Position numbers and translations under genes: made by a program. Shown piece by piece: positions 63,385 to 64,000 of a stretch of DNA of 64,000 nucleotides (the stretch's first letter is position 1; every line of letters begins with the position of its first letter). Below the pieces are notes generated by a model. It was not told the DNA's origin, did no database searches, and saw only the letters and a program-made list of their open reading frames with translations. This stretch comes from CAVYPR01 sp963770505 (GTDB taxonomy: Bacteria; Actinomycetota; Acidimicrobiia; Acidimicrobiales; RAAP-2), in contig CAVYPR010000001.1 of NCBI GenBank assembly GCA_963770505.1, positions 62,001 to 126,000 on the forward strand, written 5' to 3'.

Positions 63385-63720
63385 CTCCACAGTGTGGCAG
63401 ACCGTGACCGTCGATGGCACGCCCGTGGCCAGCTGGACCGAGGAACTGCTGGCGGGCGACGAGGTCGAGTGCGGCAGGTTTCCTTGACTGAAAGCCGCGA
63501 GAGAGCGGTCTTGTGCCGGCGGCTTCACCACCGCCGATCAGGGGCCGGTGCGCTTCGGCAAGTTGCGGACTCTTCTCAAGCGTATGGAGGCGAATGCCCA
63601 CTGTGACGTTTACGCATCCCACTCGATGTCCGCAAGACGGGCGTTATCCGCGGGTGGACCGACCTAATGGGTCGGTTCACCGTCGTTCAAGTCATCGAGG
63701 TGTCCACAGATCCATCAAGG
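63385..63720. other. rnpB upstream region
   Basis: Contains the rnpB promoter (minus strand; no clear hexamers identified) and a hairpin at 63657-63676 (ACCGACC/GGTCGGT). No protein-coding gene is supported. Confidence 0.4.
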
Positions 63721-63782
63721 TTTCGTCAACTCGCGACCCTGAGCCTTGCCGAATTCAGGGCTGAGGCTAATAATGCCAGTTG
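63721..63782 (+). promoter_or_regulatory. Promoter block shared with the gene at 44134
   Basis: TTTCGTCAACT, GAGCCTTGCC, AGGGCT and ATAATGCCA.TTG occur in the same order as at 43954-44020. The -35 would be TTGCCG (63746-63751), spacer 17, and -10 AATAAT (63769-63774). The leader to the ATG at 63902 is again about 120 nt. Confidence 0.65.
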
Positions 63783-63830
63783 AGGCATGTTCGCCGTGCC
63801 TGCGGAGTTTGGGAAATGCGAGGAGTCCTT

Positions 63831-63866
63831 GTCCGCATGCACACGGCGAAGGTGGAGCATGCGGAC
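63831..63866 (+). promoter_or_regulatory. 10-bp hairpin in the leader of the partial surface gene
   Basis: GTCCGCATGC pairs perfectly with GCATGCGGAC across a 16-nt loop, about 50 nt into the predicted leader. The leader at 44134 has a smaller stem around GCAGGCATGCTGC in the equivalent region. Confidence 0.5.
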
Positions 63867-63901
63867 CCACGCAAGTGAAGCAGCGTAGGCAGGTGCACGC
63901 A

Positions 63902-64000
63902 ATGTTCCGACACGGCCAGAAGAAATTTGTAGTGAAGCTGGCCGCGTTGTTAGCAGTGGGCACGAGCGTGGGTGTCATCGGTGGAGCGCTCTCGGCGAGT
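63902..64000 (+). CDS. N-terminus of a paralogue of the 2002-residue surface protein (3' end outside window)
   Basis: 33 codons are visible. They encode the cytoplasmic 'MFRHGQKKFVVK' and the hydrophobic 'LAALLAVGTSVGVIGGALSAS' of a signal peptide, aligning residue by residue with the gene starting at 44134 (one extra Lys here). The upstream promoter block is also shared. The remainder lies beyond the window. Confidence 0.8.
   Translation, partial: MFRHGQKKFVVKLAALLAVGTSVGVIGGALSAS

Overview
The window is high-GC actinobacterial DNA, most likely from the class Acidimicrobiia. The indicators are very GC-rich third codon positions, DUF2510 and DUF6186 proteins, CydDC, a C4 zinc-ribbon/histidine-phosphatase gene cluster, at least seven start codons lying 5-7 bases after a TANNNT element (leaderless transcription), and about 47-residue 'GYW(L/E)V..DGG(V/I)FSFGDA.FYGS' repeats that I associate with Acidimicrobiales secreted proteins. 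The lineage is inferred from gene content; there is no rRNA gene here.

Layout. 1-21 kb is a surface and secreted-protein region. It holds the 3' part of a TIG/IPT-repeat protein, a VOC protein, an APH-like kinase, a secreted six-hairpin glycosidase (minus strand), a tRNA with CAT anticodon, a 2802-residue Ig-repeat protein and a 1595-residue subtilase/FG-GAP/GYW-repeat protein. 21-29 kb mixes envelope genes (a CHAP hydrolase with GYW repeats, and a CAP-like GYW-repeat protein behind a c-di-GMP-I riboswitch) with an MFS transporter, small membrane proteins and an endonuclease/exonuclease/phosphatase protein. 29-43.5 kb is ordinary chromosome: PhzF, NUDIX, zinc ribbon, histidine phosphatase, DUF2889, SQR-like oxidoreductase, maleylpyruvate isomerase-like protein, haloalkane dehalogenase, cydDC, dienelactone hydrolase, arylamine N-acetyltransferase, ArsR-SRPBCC and a zinc alcohol dehydrogenase.

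43.5-64 kb is a second surface-protein region. A 2002-residue protein carries thirteen 116-residue repeats and a cationic tail with about 33 cysteines. It is followed by a DUF3565-DUF1971 protein, an NHL/TIG/GYW-type protein, a divergent pair of large secreted TIG proteins, a frameshifted tyrosine integrase, the RNase P RNA gene (rnpB, minus strand), and the first 33 codons of a paralogue of the 2002-residue protein.

The most unusual structure is at 53.5-63.4 kb. The last 31 bp of rnpB occur again as a perfect direct copy 2.05 kb away, beyond the integrase, and as a 28/31 inverted copy 7.4 kb further on. The outer two copies bracket the divergent surface-protein pair. This looks like an integrase that uses the 3' end of rnpB as its attachment site, with an accreted or invertible cassette of surface genes. 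The integrase has apparently lost its catalytic tyrosine through a 1-bp loss in a homopolymer. Together the genes describe a cell that invests heavily in large, repeat-built, exported proteins, at least one of them under c-di-GMP control.
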